A stretch of DNA of 64,000 nucleotides from Microbacterium sp. SS28 (GCF_022761035.1 NZ_JAKWJP010000002.1:1-64000); one strand, 5' to 3'. Shown: positions 27,926 through 37,781, counted from the first letter of the stretch. Notes: generated by a model from the letters alone, not told the origin. Made by a program: numbers and translations.

Positions 27926-28868
27926 TCAGCCGCGCTCCGCCGACCACTTCGTCGCACCCATCAAGGAAGCCACGCTCACGGTCGATGCCGTCAAGGTCTC
28001 GGGCGCCAAGCCCCGCAGCCTCTGGTCCGAGGCCTGGCACGACCTCCGCAAGCGCCCGACCTTCTGGATCGCGCTGCTCATGGTCTTCATCGTCCTGCTC
28101 ATGGCGGTCTGGCCGACGCTGTTCACGCAGACGCCGCCCAACGACGAGTGCTTCCTCGCCAACAGCAACGGCGGACCTGCGCCAGGGCATCCGCTCGGCT
28201 TCACATTCCAGGGCTGCGACATCTGGGCGCGCATCGTGTGGGGCGCCCGCACGTCGCTGACCGTCGGCATCCTCGCGACGATCATCGGCTCGACGCTCGG
28301 CCTCATCATGGGCGCCTTCGCAGGGTTCTACGGCGGCTGGCTCGACGGCCTGCTCTCGCGCGTCGGCGACATCTTCTTCGCGATCCCCTACATCCTCGCG
28401 GCGGTCGTCGTGATGACGGTCTTCTCGCAGTACCGCACCCCGCTGACCCTCGCGTTCGCGATCGGCGGGTTCGCATGGGCCTCGACGGCGCGCGTCGTGC
28501 GCGCCGAGGTGCTCCGCGTGCGGCAGTCCGACTTCGTGACGGCGTCACGGGCGCTCGGTCTGACGCGCTTCCAGACGCTGCTGTCGCACGTCGTCCCCAA
28601 CTCGATCGCTCCGCTCATCGTCATTTCGACGCTGGCCCTCGCGGGTGCGATCGTCGCAGAGGCGACGCTCACCTTCCTCGGTGTCGGACTCGGCAGCAGC
28701 GTCATGTCGTGGGGCAACGACATCAGCCAGGCGCAGGCCTCGCTGCGTGTCGCCCCCATGGCCCTCATCTATCCGTCGATCGCGCTCACTCTCACGGTTC
28801 TCGCGTTCATCGTGCTGGGCGAGCTCATCCGAGATGCCCTCGACCCGAGAGCGAGGGCCCGCCGATGA
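27918..28868 (+). CDS. peptide ABC transporter permease (DppC/OppC type)
   Basis: Second permease, 316 aa. A cytoplasmic N-terminal stretch (WSEAWHDLRKRPTFWIALL) leads into the first membrane helix. The coupling loop is around SDFVTASRALGLTRFQTLLSHVVPNS, and the C-terminus FIVLGELIRDALDPRARAR is typical of the OppC N-terminal/BPD family. It overlaps both neighbours (8 bases with the first permease, ATGA with the ATPase gene), so the operon is tightly coupled. Confidence 0.93.
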   Translation: MSDQPRSADHFVAPIKEATLTVDAVKVSGAKPRSLWSEAWHDLRKRPTFWIALLMVFIVLLMAVWPTLFTQTPPNDECFLANSNGGPAPGHPLGFTFQGCDIWARIVWGARTSLTVGILATIIGSTLGLIMGAFAGFYGGWLDGLLSRVGDIFFAIPYILAAVVVMTVFSQYRTPLTLAFAIGGFAWASTARVVRAEVLRVRQSDFVTASRALGLTRFQTLLSHVVPNSIAPLIVISTLALAGAIVAEATLTFLGVGLGSSVMSWGNDISQAQASLRVAPMALIYPSIALTLTVLAFIVLGELIRDALDPRARARR

Positions 28869-30532
28869 GCGCCACCGTCTCCACGCCCCTCGTCAGCGTC
28901 CGCGATCTGAAGATCGCGTTCGAGTCGCAGTCCGGTTCGCGAGAAATCATCCATGGGATCGACTTCGACATCTACCCCGGCGAGACGATCGCGATCGTCG
29001 GCGAGTCCGGTTCCGGCAAGTCGACGACCGCCTCCGCGATCATCGGCCTCCTGCCCGGAACCGGCCACGTCACGAACGGGACGATCACGCTCGACGGCCG
29101 CGACCTCACGGCGCTGACGTCGCGTCAGATGGAGTCGGTCCGCGGTCGCGAGATCGGCTACGTCCCGCAGGACCCGATGTCGAACCTCAACCCGGTGTGG
29201 AGCATCGGCTTCCAGGTCAAGGAGACCGTTCGCGCGAACGGCATGGCCACGAGCAAGAAGGACGTCGAGGCTCGCGCCATCGAGGTGCTCAAGCAGGCCG
29301 GCCTCGCCGATGCCGAGAAGCGGATGAACCAGTATCCGCACCAATTCTCGGGCGGCATGCGTCAGCGCGCGCTCATCAGCATCGGCCTCGCCGCCGACCC
29401 TCAGCTGCTCATCGCCGACGAGCCGACGTCGGCTCTCGACGTCACGGTGCAGCGCGTCATCCTCGACCACATGGCGAAGCTCACGAAGGAGAAGGGCACC
29501 TCGGTGCTCCTCATCACGCACGACCTCGGCCTGGCTGCCGAGCGTGCGGAGCGCATCATCGTCATGAAGGACGGCGAGATCGTCGAGGCGGGCCCGAGCC
29601 GGCTCATCCTCGAGAACCCGATCCACCCGTACACGCGCCGTCTCGTCGCGGCCGCCCCGAGCATCGCGTCCCAGCGCATCCAGGCCGTCGTCGAGGATCG
29701 CGGGATCGTGACATCCGACGACCTCGCCGATGTGCCCCCGACGCTCCGCGTCCGCGATCTCACCAAGGACTACACCATCCGTCTCGGTGGATTCCGCAGC
29801 GAGCCCTTCCGCGCCGTCGACAACGTGTCGTTCGACGTGCACAAGGGCAAGACGCTCGCGATCGTCGGCGAGTCCGGATCGGGCAAGTCGACCATCGCGA
29901 AGATGGTGCTCAAGCTCGAGGACCAGACCTCCGGCACGATCGAGATCGACGGCCGCGACACGGCGAAGCTCTCCAAGCGCGAGACGTTCCAGATGCGCAG
30001 CCGCATGCAGCCGGTCTTCCAGGATCCGTACGGCTCCCTCGACCCGCTCCGCAACATCGCGAACACGATCGCCGAGCCGCTCGCCATCCACAAGGTGGGC
30101 GACCGGGCGTCGCGGCGCGAGCGTGTGAGCGAGCTGCTCGACCAGGTCGCGCTGCCGCAGGAGATCGCGACCCGCTATGCGAACGAGCTCTCGGGTGGCC
30201 AGCGTCAGCGCGTCGCGATCGCGCGTGCCCTCGCGCTCAAGCCCGACATCGTCGTGCTCGACGAGGCGGTGTCGGCGCTCGACGTGCTCGTCCAGGACCA
30301 GATCCTGAAGCTCCTCGCGGATCTCCAGGGCGAACTCGACCTCACGTACCTCTTCATCACGCACGACCTCGCCGTCGTGCGCGTCGTGGCGGACGAGGTC
30401 GTGGTCATGGAGCGCGGCAAGCTCGTCGAGAAGGGCACGGTCGACGAGATCTTCAGCAACCCGACCGAGACCTACACGCAGCGACTCCTCGACGCGATCC
30501 CCGGAGCCTCGATTCCGCTCGGCGGCCGATGA
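28865..30532 (+). CDS. dual-domain peptide ABC transporter ATPase
   Basis: Two complete nucleotide-binding domains in one 555-aa chain, equivalent to DppD and DppF fused. Walker A GESGSGKST occurs twice (near residues 45 and 338), each followed by a signature (FSGGMRQR; LSGGQRQR) and a Walker B (LLIADEPTSALD; IVVLDEAVSALD). The oligopeptide-type C-terminal extension HPYTRRLVAAAP follows the first domain. The ATG overlaps the permease stop. Confidence 0.94.
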   Translation: MSATVSTPLVSVRDLKIAFESQSGSREIIHGIDFDIYPGETIAIVGESGSGKSTTASAIIGLLPGTGHVTNGTITLDGRDLTALTSRQMESVRGREIGYVPQDPMSNLNPVWSIGFQVKETVRANGMATSKKDVEARAIEVLKQAGLADAEKRMNQYPHQFSGGMRQRALISIGLAADPQLLIADEPTSALDVTVQRVILDHMAKLTKEKGTSVLLITHDLGLAAERAERIIVMKDGEIVEAGPSRLILENPIHPYTRRLVAAAPSIASQRIQAVVEDRGIVTSDDLADVPPTLRVRDLTKDYTIRLGGFRSEPFRAVDNVSFDVHKGKTLAIVGESGSGKSTIAKMVLKLEDQTSGTIEIDGRDTAKLSKRETFQMRSRMQPVFQDPYGSLDPLRNIANTIAEPLAIHKVGDRASRRERVSELLDQVALPQEIATRYANELSGGQRQRVAIARALALKPDIVVLDEAVSALDVLVQDQILKLLADLQGELDLTYLFITHDLAVVRVVADEVVVMERGKLVEKGTVDEIFSNPTETYTQRLLDAIPGASIPLGGR

Positions 30533-31110
30533 GTCAGACGCCCCACGGCGGCGGCGCGCGGATCCATCGCGCCGTCTCGGCGACGATCGGCATGATCGTG
30601 TCCGCCGCCGTGGCGGTGTTCCTCCTCGTCGACGCCTTCTGGCGCGGCGGATTCGTCCAGGGCATGCTGCTTACGCCGTGGGTGCTCCTGGCGGTGTGGG
30701 CCGTGTACGTGTTCGCCTACGCGCCGCACGTGCGGACGGATGCCACAGGCCTCCGCCTGCACAACGTGCTGCGGATCGCCGACATCCCGTGGGGCCGGGT
30801 CGCGGCGATCGCGCTGCGCTGGCAGGTCGAGGTGACCCTCACCGACGGGCGCGTTCTCAAGGCGTTCGGAGGCCCGACGCAGGGACGGCCGCGCAAGCCA
30901 CGACGGGAGACGCCGGAGTCTGATGCTCCCGCTGTGCCGTCCGCGGTCCGCGACATCGCCTTCATCCAGGAGGAGTGGGAGCGGGCGCAGGAGCGCGGAA
31001 CGGGCGATGCCCCCGTGCGGATCCGTCCCGATGTGCCCGCGCTGGTCGCCCTCTTCGCGATCCTCACGTGGACGCTCACGAGCCTCCTGATCGTCTCGCC
31101 CTGGGCCTGA
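30529..31110 (+). CDS. PH-domain-like membrane protein
   Basis: Two N-terminal membrane helices (ATIGMIVSAAVAVFLLVDAFW; MLLTPWVLLAVWAVYVFAY) are followed by a bacterial PH-like region (VRTDATGLRLHNVLRIADIPWGRVAAI), an acidic linker, and a C-terminal helix (LVALFAILTWTLTSLLI). This is the layout of actinobacterial bPH_6 proteins of unknown function. The ATG overlaps the ATPase stop (ATGA), so it is expressed with the peptide importer, though a functional link is only inferred. Length 193 aa. Confidence 0.75.
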   Translation: MSQTPHGGGARIHRAVSATIGMIVSAAVAVFLLVDAFWRGGFVQGMLLTPWVLLAVWAVYVFAYAPHVRTDATGLRLHNVLRIADIPWGRVAAIALRWQVEVTLTDGRVLKAFGGPTQGRPRKPRRETPESDAPAVPSAVRDIAFIQEEWERAQERGTGDAPVRIRPDVPALVALFAILTWTLTSLLIVSPWA

Positions 31111-31145
31111 TCCGGGCGGCGGCTCTCCGCCGGGCGAGCGCCTGG

Positions 31146-31175
31146 CGGACAATGCCCAGGCAGTCCCGGTAAAGT
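31146..31175 (+). promoter_or_regulatory. candidate promoter of typA
   Basis: CGGACA (31146-31151), 18 bases, TAAAGT (31170-31175), about 60 bases before the typA ATG. TAAAGT is a good -10; the -35 matches at four of six positions. Confidence 0.4.
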
Positions 31176-31237
31176 GGGAGGGCCGGACCCTGCACAGGGG
31201 CCGATGCCCCACAACTCCCACCGCAAGGATTACCCTC

Positions 31238-33148
31238 ATGGCGCGCGCCCTCCGTCCGGACCTCCGAAACGTCGCGATCGTCGCGCACGTCGACCACGGC
31301 AAGACGACGCTCGTCGACGCCATGCTCCGCCAGACCGGCTCGTTCGGTTCGCACGAGCACATGGAAGAGCGCGCGATGGACTCGAACGACCTCGAGCGTG
31401 AGAAGGGCATCACGATCCTCGCCAAGAACACGGCGATCACGTACAACGGCGTCCACAGCGATGTCCCGGTGACGATCAATGTCATCGACACCCCCGGTCA
31501 CGCCGACTTCGGCGGCGAGGTCGAGCGTGGCCTGTCGATGGTCGACGGCGTCGTGCTGCTCGTCGACGCGAGCGAGGGCCCCCTCCCGCAGACGCGCTTC
31601 GTCCTGCGGAAGGCGCTCGAGGCGAAGCTTCCCGTCATCCTCCTGGTCAACAAGACCGACCGCCCCGACGCGCGCATCGCCGAGGTCGAGGAGGAGGCGC
31701 ACGACCTCCTTCTGGGTCTCGCTTCCGACCTCGTCGACGACGTCCCCGACCTCGACGTCGACGCTCTGCTCGACGTGCCCGTCGTGTATGCGAGCGGACG
31801 CGCAGGCGCGGCATCCCAGAACCGTCCCGCCAACGGCGAGCTCCCCGACAACGAGGATCTCGAGCCCCTGTTCGAGGCGATCCTCAAGCACGTCCCCGCG
31901 CCGGAGTACGACGACGAGGCGCCGCTGCAGGCCTGGGTCACGAACCTCGACTCCTCGCCCTTCCTCGGCCGCCTCGCGCTGCTGCGCGTCTTCAACGGCA
32001 CGCTCAAGAAGGGGCAGACGGTCGCCTGGGTGCGTCACGACGGCACCACGAGCAACGCGCGCATCACCGAGCTTCTCAAGACCCGCGCGCTCGAGCGCTA
32101 CCCCGCCGAGAGCGCAGGGCCCGGCGACATCGTCGCCATCGCGGGCTTCGACGACATCACGATCGGCGAGACGATCGCCGACCCCGAGGACGTGCGACCG
32201 CTGCCGCAGATCCACGTCGACGACCCCGCGATCTCGATGACCATCGGCACCAACACCTCGCCGCTCGTCGGCAAGGTCAAGGGCCACAAGCTCACGGCGC
32301 GCATGGTCAAGGACCGCCTCGACCGCGAGCTCGTCGGCAACGTCTCGCTCAAGGTCGTCGACATCGGCCGCCCCGACGCGTGGGAAGTGCAGGGCCGCGG
32401 CGAACTCGCTCTCGCGATCCTCGTCGAGAACATGCGACGCGAGGGCTTCGAGCTCACGGTCGGCAAGCCGCAGGTCGTCACGAAGCGGGTCGACGGCAAG
32501 GTGCACGAGCCGTTCGAGCACCTCACGATCGACGCGCCGGAGGAGTACCTCGGTGCGATCACGCAGCTCATGGCGACCCGCAAGGGGCGCATGGACAACA
32601 TGACCAACCACGGCACCGGCTGGGTGCGCATGGAGTTCGTCGTCCCCTCGCGCGGCCTCATCGGCTTCCGCACCGAGTTCCTGACCACGACGCGCGGCAC
32701 GGGCATCGCCAACGCGATCTCGCACGGCTACGAGCCGTGGGCGGGGCACATCGTGACGCGCCAGAACGGCTCGATCGTCGCCGACCGCTCGGGCGTCGTC
32801 ACCCCCTTCGCAATCATCGCGCTGCAAGAGCGCATGTCGTTCTTCGTGCAGCCGACGCAGGAGGTCTACGAGGGCATGGTGATCGGCGAGAACTCGCGCG
32901 CCGACGACATGGACGTGAACATCACGAAGGAGAAGAAGCTCACCAACATGCGCTCTTCGACCTCCGACACGTTCGAGTCGATGACGCCTCCGCGCCAGCT
33001 CTCGCTCGAGGAGAGCCTCGAGTTCGCGCGCGACGACGAATGCGTCGAGGTCACGCCCGAGATGGTCCGCATCCGCAAGGTCAACCTCGACGCCACCGAG
33101 CGCGCCCGCGCCACGTCGCGGCTCAAGCGCCAGGACGCCGGTGCCTGA
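31238..33148 (+). CDS. typA: ribosome-associated GTPase TypA/BipA
   Basis: EF-G-like translational GTPase important under stress and low temperature and in ribosome assembly. GTPase motifs are [15 protein letters not shown] (G1), [15 protein letters not shown] (G2), [14 protein letters not shown] (G3) and [10 protein letters not shown] (G4). The C-terminal half has [12 protein letters not shown] and [18 protein letters not shown], diagnostic for the family. Length 636 aa. AAGGA precedes the ATG, and a strong hairpin follows the stop. Confidence 0.95.
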   Translation: MARALRPDLRNVAIVAHVDHGKTTLVDAMLRQTGSFGSHEHMEERAMDSNDLEREKGITILAKNTAITYNGVHSDVPVTINVIDTPGHADFGGEVERGLSMVDGVVLLVDASEGPLPQTRFVLRKALEAKLPVILLVNKTDRPDARIAEVEEEAHDLLLGLASDLVDDVPDLDVDALLDVPVVYASGRAGAASQNRPANGELPDNEDLEPLFEAILKHVPAPEYDDEAPLQAWVTNLDSSPFLGRLALLRVFNGTLKKGQTVAWVRHDGTTSNARITELLKTRALERYPAESAGPGDIVAIAGFDDITIGETIADPEDVRPLPQIHVDDPAISMTIGTNTSPLVGKVKGHKLTARMVKDRLDRELVGNVSLKVVDIGRPDAWEVQGRGELALAILVENMRREGFELTVGKPQVVTKRVDGKVHEPFEHLTIDAPEEYLGAITQLMATRKGRMDNMTNHGTGWVRMEFVVPSRGLIGFRTEFLTTTRGTGIANAISHGYEPWAGHIVTRQNGSIVADRSGVVTPFAIIALQERMSFFVQPTQEVYEGMVIGENSRADDMDVNITKEKKLTNMRSSTSDTFESMTPPRQLSLEESLEFARDDECVEVTPEMVRIRKVNLDATERARATSRLKRQDAGA

Positions 33149-33174
33149 CGCGCTGATCCAGCGCCACAGCGCAT

Positions 33175-33209
33175 GAATGACGGCGGGATGCTGCATCCCG
33201 CCGTCATTC
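33175..33209 (+). terminator. 15-bp hairpin downstream of typA
   Basis: GAATGACGGCGGGAT (33175-33189) and ATCCCGCCGTCATTC (33195-33209) pair perfectly around GCTGC, followed by GCGCTTTCC. Good rho-independent candidate by actinobacterial standards. Confidence 0.7.
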
Positions 33210-33296
33210 GCGCTTTCCGGGCCGGCTCCGCCGATCATGGCGGACAGACGGCCACGGATGGCAGGGCGGCCCGCATGCCCGCGCGATGCCGGTCGG

Positions 33297-33302
33297 TAGG
33301 CT
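33297..33302 (+). promoter_or_regulatory. -10 element TAGGCT (leaderless, azlC)
   Basis: TAGGCT, seven bases, then the azlC GTG; no Shine-Dalgarno. Confidence 0.5.
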
Positions 33303-33309
33303 CGAGCGG

Positions 33310-34071
33310 GTGAGCCTGACGCCCCACTTCGACGACGCCCACGCGTCCGGCGAGGGGCGCAGGGCGGGACGCCAGGGCCTCGGGGTGGCGCTCGCGACGA
33401 GCGCGTACGGCATCTCGTTCGGGGCTCTCGCGGTGGCCGCCGGTCTCGACGTCTGGCAGACGTGCGTCCTGAGCCTCCTGATGTTCACGGGCGGCTCGCA
33501 GTTCGCCTTCGTCGGCGTCATCGGCGCGGGCGGCCTCGCGGCGGCACCCGCCGCCATCGCCTCGGCGGCGCTCCTCGGCGTACGCAACGCCGCCTACGGC
33601 ATGCGCATGTCGCCCGTCATCGGCGGCGGCTTCTGGAAGCGCGCCGCCGCGTCGCAGTTCACGATCGACGAGTCGACCGCCGTCTCGCTCGCGCAGAGCA
33701 CGCTTCACGCGCGCCTCGTCGGCTTCTGGGTCACCGGCCTCGCGATCTACGTCGGCTGGAACATCTCGACGCTCGCGGGAGCGCTGCTCGGCGACGTCCT
33801 GGGCGATCCGAAAGCGTGGGGATTGGATGCCGCCGCCGCCGCCGCCTTCCTCGCACTGCTCTGGCCGCGCCTGCGCCGCCGGCAGGCCATCGTCGTCGGC
33901 ATCGCGTCGGCCGTCGTCGCGACGGTCCTCACGCCCGCCCTCATCCCGGGCGTGCCCGTGCTCATCGCGGCCGTCGTCGCGATCGTCGTCGGGTGGTTCA
34001 ACTGGCTGGGCAGCGACGCGGTCGCTCCCGCCGAGCCCGCCGACGTCGCCGAGCGGGAGGGGCTGCCGTGA
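33310..34071 (+). CDS. azlC: AzlC family branched-chain amino acid exporter subunit
   Basis: Large subunit of a two-component amino-acid exporter, 253 aa with about seven hydrophobic segments. The sequence SAYGISFGALAVAAGLDVWQTCVLSLLMFTGGSQFAFVG is the hallmark of AzlC. The start GTG is chosen from the leaderless -10 upstream; an ATG eight codons earlier would include the promoter. The stop overlaps the azlD start (GTGA). Confidence 0.9.
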   Translation: MSLTPHFDDAHASGEGRRAGRQGLGVALATSAYGISFGALAVAAGLDVWQTCVLSLLMFTGGSQFAFVGVIGAGGLAAAPAAIASAALLGVRNAAYGMRMSPVIGGGFWKRAAASQFTIDESTAVSLAQSTLHARLVGFWVTGLAIYVGWNISTLAGALLGDVLGDPKAWGLDAAAAAAFLALLWPRLRRRQAIVVGIASAVVATVLTPALIPGVPVLIAAVVAIVVGWFNWLGSDAVAPAEPADVAEREGLP

Positions 34072-34382
34072 CGCTGTGGACGGCGATCCTGGTCGCGTCG
34101 ATCATCTGCGTCGCGTGGAAGACGCTCGGCTACCTCATCCCTCCGAAGGTGCTCGAGGCGCCCCGACCCGCGCGCATCGCGGATCTGCTGACGGTGTCGC
34201 TTCTCGCGGCGCTGGTCGCGGTGCAGACGCTCGGGGTGGGCCAGGCGATCGTCGTCGATGCCCGAGTTCCCGCCGTGATCGTCGCGGCAGGCCTCCTGAT
34301 GCTGCGGGCGCCGTTCCTCGTCGTCGTGGCTGCGGCAGCCCTCGTCGCGGCGCTGCTGAGGCTGTGGGGCTGGGCAGCCTGA
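34068..34382 (+). CDS. azlD: AzlD family branched-chain amino acid exporter small subunit
   Basis: Small hydrophobic partner of AzlC, 104 aa, about four membrane segments, with WKTLGYLIPPKVLEAPRPARIADLL in the typical position. GTG start overlapping the azlC stop gives equimolar translation. Confidence 0.88.
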   Translation: MTLWTAILVASIICVAWKTLGYLIPPKVLEAPRPARIADLLTVSLLAALVAVQTLGVGQAIVVDARVPAVIVAAGLLMLRAPFLVVVAAAALVAALLRLWGWAA

Positions 34383-34396
34383 CCGGCGGCCGCCGG

Positions 34397-34402
34397 TAGA
34401 GT
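34397..34402 (+). promoter_or_regulatory. -10 element TAGAGT (leaderless, membrane protein)
   Basis: TAGAGT, six bases, then GTG at 34409. Confidence 0.5.
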
Positions 34403-34408
34403 CGACGG

Positions 34409-34816
34409 GTGCGCTCCTCGGTACTGACTCGGATCACGACGTGGATCGTCGCCTTCCTGGTGGGCGCCGTCTACGGCCTCGCCGGCACGATCGCGCACAC
34501 CTTCGCGCTCGGCTGGTTCCCGCTCGGGCTCATCCTCGCGATCATCGGCAGCGCCGCGATGCTCGTCGCCGTGCGCATGCTCACAGCGGATCGCTGGGCG
34601 GCTCTTGCGACAGGGCTGGGCATGATGGCCTCGACGCTCGTCTTCTCCGGCCGCGGGCCCGGCGGCTCCGTCATCGTCGCGCAGGCACCCGAGGGGCAGT
34701 TCGACGCCGGCGTCGTCTGGACGATCGCCGTACCCCTGCTGGTGGCCCTCGTCGTCGCCTGGCCGGACCTCTCGAAGCTCCGTCCGCCGAACTCGACCCC
34801 CGCACGAGAGAACTAG
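34409..34816 (+). CDS. small four-helix membrane protein
   Basis: 135 aa with four predicted membrane helices (ITTWIVAFLVGAVYGLAGTI; GLILAIIGSAAMLVAVRML; ALATGLGMMASTLVFSG; VVWTIAVPLLVALVVAW) and a conserved-looking loop RGPGGSVIVAQAPEGQ between helices 3 and 4. Similar genes stand next to fdxA in other actinobacteria (DUF6113-like, from memory). Function unknown. Leaderless GTG. Confidence 0.7.
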   Translation: MRSSVLTRITTWIVAFLVGAVYGLAGTIAHTFALGWFPLGLILAIIGSAAMLVAVRMLTADRWAALATGLGMMASTLVFSGRGPGGSVIVAQAPEGQFDAGVVWTIAVPLLVALVVAWPDLSKLRPPNSTPAREN

Positions 34817-34819
34817 ACT
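34814..34819 (+). promoter_or_regulatory. -10 element TAGACT (leaderless, fdxA)
   Basis: TAGACT, six bases, then GTG at 34826. It overlaps the stop of the preceding gene. Confidence 0.5.
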
Positions 34820-34825
34820 GGCACC

Positions 34826-35146
34826 GTGACGTATGTGATCGCCCTCCCGTGCGTGGATGTCAAAGACCGCGCCTGCATTGACGAGTGCCCGGTCGACTGC
34901 ATCTACGAGGGCGACCGGTCGCTCTACATCCACCCCGACGAGTGCGTCGACTGCGGCGCCTGCGAGCCGGTGTGCCCCGTCGAGGCGATCTACTACGAGG
35001 ACGACCTGCCCGAAGAGTGGCAGGACTACTACAAGGCCAACGTCGAGTTCTTCGACGACATCGGCTCGCCCGGCGGCGCGGCCAAGGTCGGCGTGATCCA
35101 CAAGGACCACCCCGTCATCGCCGAACTCCCCCCGCAGGAACACTGA
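34826..35146 (+). CDS. fdxA: 7Fe ferredoxin
   Basis: Electron carrier with one [3Fe-4S] and one [4Fe-4S] cluster. Cysteine spacing is CVDVKDRACIDECPVDC for the first group and CVDCGACEPVC for the second, with EWQDYYKANVEFFDDIGSPGGA in the C-terminal extension typical of the actinobacterial FdxA type. Length 106 aa. It is followed by dapC after 2 bases, a conserved actinobacterial order. Confidence 0.93.
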   Translation: MTYVIALPCVDVKDRACIDECPVDCIYEGDRSLYIHPDECVDCGACEPVCPVEAIYYEDDLPEEWQDYYKANVEFFDDIGSPGGAAKVGVIHKDHPVIAELPPQEH

Positions 35147-35148
35147 TC

Positions 35149-36255
35149 GTGGGGGTCGCCGACCTCGCCGACTACCCCTGGGACGCCGTCGCACCCTACG
35201 CGGCGCGCGCGAAGGCCCACCCCGGCGGACTCGTCGATCTCTCGATCGGCTCACCCGTCGACGCGACGCCCGCTGTCATCGCCGAGGCGATCTCGCGCGC
35301 GACCGACGCGCACGCGTATCCGCAGACCGTGGGCACCCCCGCGCTGCGCGAGGCCGTCGCGGACTGGTATGCGCGCCGTCGCGGAGTGCCGGGGCTGACG
35401 CCCGATCACGTGCTTCCGACGATCGGCTCGAAGGAGCTCGTCGCGCTGCTGCCGCTCCTGCTGGGTCTCGGTCCCGGCGACGTCGTCGTGCACCCGCGAG
35501 CCGCGTACCCGACGTACGAGGTCGGTGCGCGACTCGTCGGCGCCACGCCGCTCGCCTCGGACGATCCGGGGGAGTGGCCCGCCGATACCCGTCTCGTCTG
35601 GATCAACTCGCCGGGCAACCCCGACGGACGCGTTCAGGATGCCGCCGACCTGCGCATCGCCGTCGCGCGTGCGCGCGAGCTGGGCGCCGTCCTCGCGTCC
35701 GACGAGTGCTACGCCGAGCTCGGCTGGGAGTCGCCGTGGGATGCGCAGCCGATCCCGTCCGCGCTCGATCCGCGCGTCGTGGGCGACGATCTCTCGGGCG
35801 TGCTGTCGGTGTACTCGCTCAGCAAGCAGTCCAACCTCGCGGGTTACCGGGCCGCCTTCATGGCCGGCGATCCCGCGCTCATCGCACGGCTGCTGACTCC
35901 CCGCAAGCATCTCGGGCTCATGCTGCCCGCCCCTGTGCAGGCCGCCATGGTCGCTGCCCTCACCGACGACGCCCACGTCGCTGAGCAGAAGGAGCGGTAT
36001 CGCGCGCGACGCGACATCCTCAAGCCGGCCGTCGAGGCCGCGGGGCTCCGCATCGACCGCAGCGAAGCCGGTCTGTATCTGTGGGCGACCGAGGACCGCG
36101 ACGCGTGGGAGAGCATGGGCCGCCTCGCCGACCTCGGCATCCTCGCGGGACCCGGGCACTTCTACGGGGAGCATTTCACGCGGCACATCCGGCTCTCGCT
36201 CACGGCGAGTGACGAGCGGGTCACCGCCGCGGCCGAACGACTCAGCGCACGCTGA
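35149..36255 (+). CDS. dapC: succinyldiaminopimelate transaminase
   Basis: PLP class I aminotransferase for N-succinyl-2-amino-6-ketopimelate in lysine/diaminopimelate synthesis. Features are DLSIGSPVDATPAVI, PTIGSKELVALLPLLLGL, the Asn/Tyr region WINSPGNPDGRV, SDECYAELGWE, and the PLP lysine in YSLSKQSNLAGYRAAF. Length 368 aa. GTG start 2 bases behind fdxA. dapD and dapE lie 6 kb downstream, supporting the succinylase pathway. Confidence 0.9.
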   Translation: MGVADLADYPWDAVAPYAARAKAHPGGLVDLSIGSPVDATPAVIAEAISRATDAHAYPQTVGTPALREAVADWYARRRGVPGLTPDHVLPTIGSKELVALLPLLLGLGPGDVVVHPRAAYPTYEVGARLVGATPLASDDPGEWPADTRLVWINSPGNPDGRVQDAADLRIAVARARELGAVLASDECYAELGWESPWDAQPIPSALDPRVVGDDLSGVLSVYSLSKQSNLAGYRAAFMAGDPALIARLLTPRKHLGLMLPAPVQAAMVAALTDDAHVAEQKERYRARRDILKPAVEAAGLRIDRSEAGLYLWATEDRDAWESMGRLADLGILAGPGHFYGEHFTRHIRLSLTASDERVTAAAERLSAR

Positions 36256-36339
36256 CGCATCAGCACGCCGCATCCGTCGTATTCCTCCATTGGATGCCGC
36301 GATCCTTTGGCGGTGTCAGAGCTAGGACTCGGCGGCTAC

Positions 36340-36345
36340 TAGGCT
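36340..36345 (+). promoter_or_regulatory. -10 element TAGGCT of the citrate synthase gene
   Basis: TAGGCT lies 112 bases before the GTG start, giving a leader of about 105 nt. The rest of the 202-base gap after dapC shows no gene. Confidence 0.4.
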
Positions 36346-36457
36346 GTAACGCGCGTGGCGACGGCATCTGTCCCCGCACTTGAAGGCTCTCGAGGGCATC
36401 ATCAGCCCGACTGGAGCCGAGAATCCCGGGATCGAACCGCTATCGCGAGGAGGCGCC

Positions 36458-37753
36458 GTGACGGACGCGAACACGCAGCAGAAGGCCACACTGACCATCG
36501 GGGATCGCACCGCCGAGTTCCCCCTGCTGCGCGGGACCGACGGCACTCCGACCGTCGACATCTCGACGTTCACGCGCCAGACGGGCCACACGACCCTCGA
36601 CTACGGATTCGTCAACACGTCGGCGACGAAGTCCGCCATCACTTACATCGACGGCGACCAGGGCATCCTGCGCTACCGCGGCTACCCGATCGAGCAGCTC
36701 GCGAAGAACAGCACCTACCTCGAGGTCGCCTGGCTGCTCATCTACGGCGAGCTGCCCACGGCCGACGAGCTGGCCGCCTTCGACGACCGCATCCGTCACC
36801 ACACGCTCCTGCACGAGGATCTCAAGCGGTTCTTCTCGGGCCTCCCGTCATCGGCACACCCCATGTCGGTGCTCTCGTCCGCCACGGCGGCGCTCTCGAC
36901 CTACTACGAGCACTCGTCCGATCCGTCGAACCCCGAGCACGTCGAGCTCACGACGATCCGCATGCTCGCGAAGCTCCCGGTCATCGCGGCGTACGCGCAC
37001 AAGAAGAGCATCGGCCAGGCGTTCCTGTACCCCGACAACTCGCTGAGCTTCGTCGACAACTTCCTCAAGCTCAACTTCGGCGTGCTGAGCGAGGTCTACG
37101 AGATCAACCCCGTGATGTCGCGCGCACTCGAGCGGCTCCTCATCCTTCACGAGGACCACGAGCAGAACGCGTCGACCTCGACCGTGCGGCTCGTCGGCTC
37201 GACCGGCGCGAACCAGTTCTCGTCGATCTCGGCCGGGATCAACGCCCTCTACGGCCCGCTGCACGGTGGAGCGAACGAGGCGGTCCTCGAGATGCTCGGC
37301 CGCATCCACGAGTCGGGCGAGTCCGTCCAGCGCTTCGTCGAGCGGGTCAAGAACAAGGAGGACGGGGTCAAGCTCATGGGCTTCGGCCACCGGGTCTACA
37401 AGAACTACGACCCGCGTGCGCGCCTCGTCAAGGAATCCGCCGACGAGGTGCTGCGCGAGCTCGGCGTCCACGACCCGCTGCTCGACCTCGCTCAGGAGCT
37501 CGAGCAGGTCGCCCTCGAGGACGACTACTTCCGCGAGCGCCGTCTGTACCCGAACGTCGACTTCTACACGGGCGTCATCTACAAGGCGATGGGCTTCCCC
37601 ACGCGCATGTTCACGGTGCTGTTCGCGATCGGCCGGCTGCCCGGCTGGCTCGCGCAGTGGCGCGAGGCAGTGAGCGACCCGCAGACCAAGATCGGCCGTC
37701 CGCAGCAGCTCTACATCGGCGCTCCCCAGCGCGACTACCCCGGCGCCGTCTGA
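36458..37753 (+). CDS. gltA: citrate synthase
   Basis: Condenses acetyl-CoA and oxaloacetate in the TCA cycle. Active-site segments are GPLHGGANEAVLEML and FGHRVYKNYDPRA (histidines), and the catalytic Asp region around NVDFYTGVIYKAMGFP. Length 431 aa, type II (hexameric, NADH-responsive) size. GAGGAGG stands before the GTG, which fixes the start; an earlier in-frame Met is rejected. Confidence 0.94.
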   Translation: MTDANTQQKATLTIGDRTAEFPLLRGTDGTPTVDISTFTRQTGHTTLDYGFVNTSATKSAITYIDGDQGILRYRGYPIEQLAKNSTYLEVAWLLIYGELPTADELAAFDDRIRHHTLLHEDLKRFFSGLPSSAHPMSVLSSATAALSTYYEHSSDPSNPEHVELTTIRMLAKLPVIAAYAHKKSIGQAFLYPDNSLSFVDNFLKLNFGVLSEVYEINPVMSRALERLLILHEDHEQNASTSTVRLVGSTGANQFSSISAGINALYGPLHGGANEAVLEMLGRIHESGESVQRFVERVKNKEDGVKLMGFGHRVYKNYDPRARLVKESADEVLRELGVHDPLLDLAQELEQVALEDDYFRERRLYPNVDFYTGVIYKAMGFPTRMFTVLFAIGRLPGWLAQWREAVSDPQTKIGRPQQLYIGAPQRDYPGAV

Positions 37754-37781
37754 CCGGAACCACGAGCCCGCCTCCCGCGCG

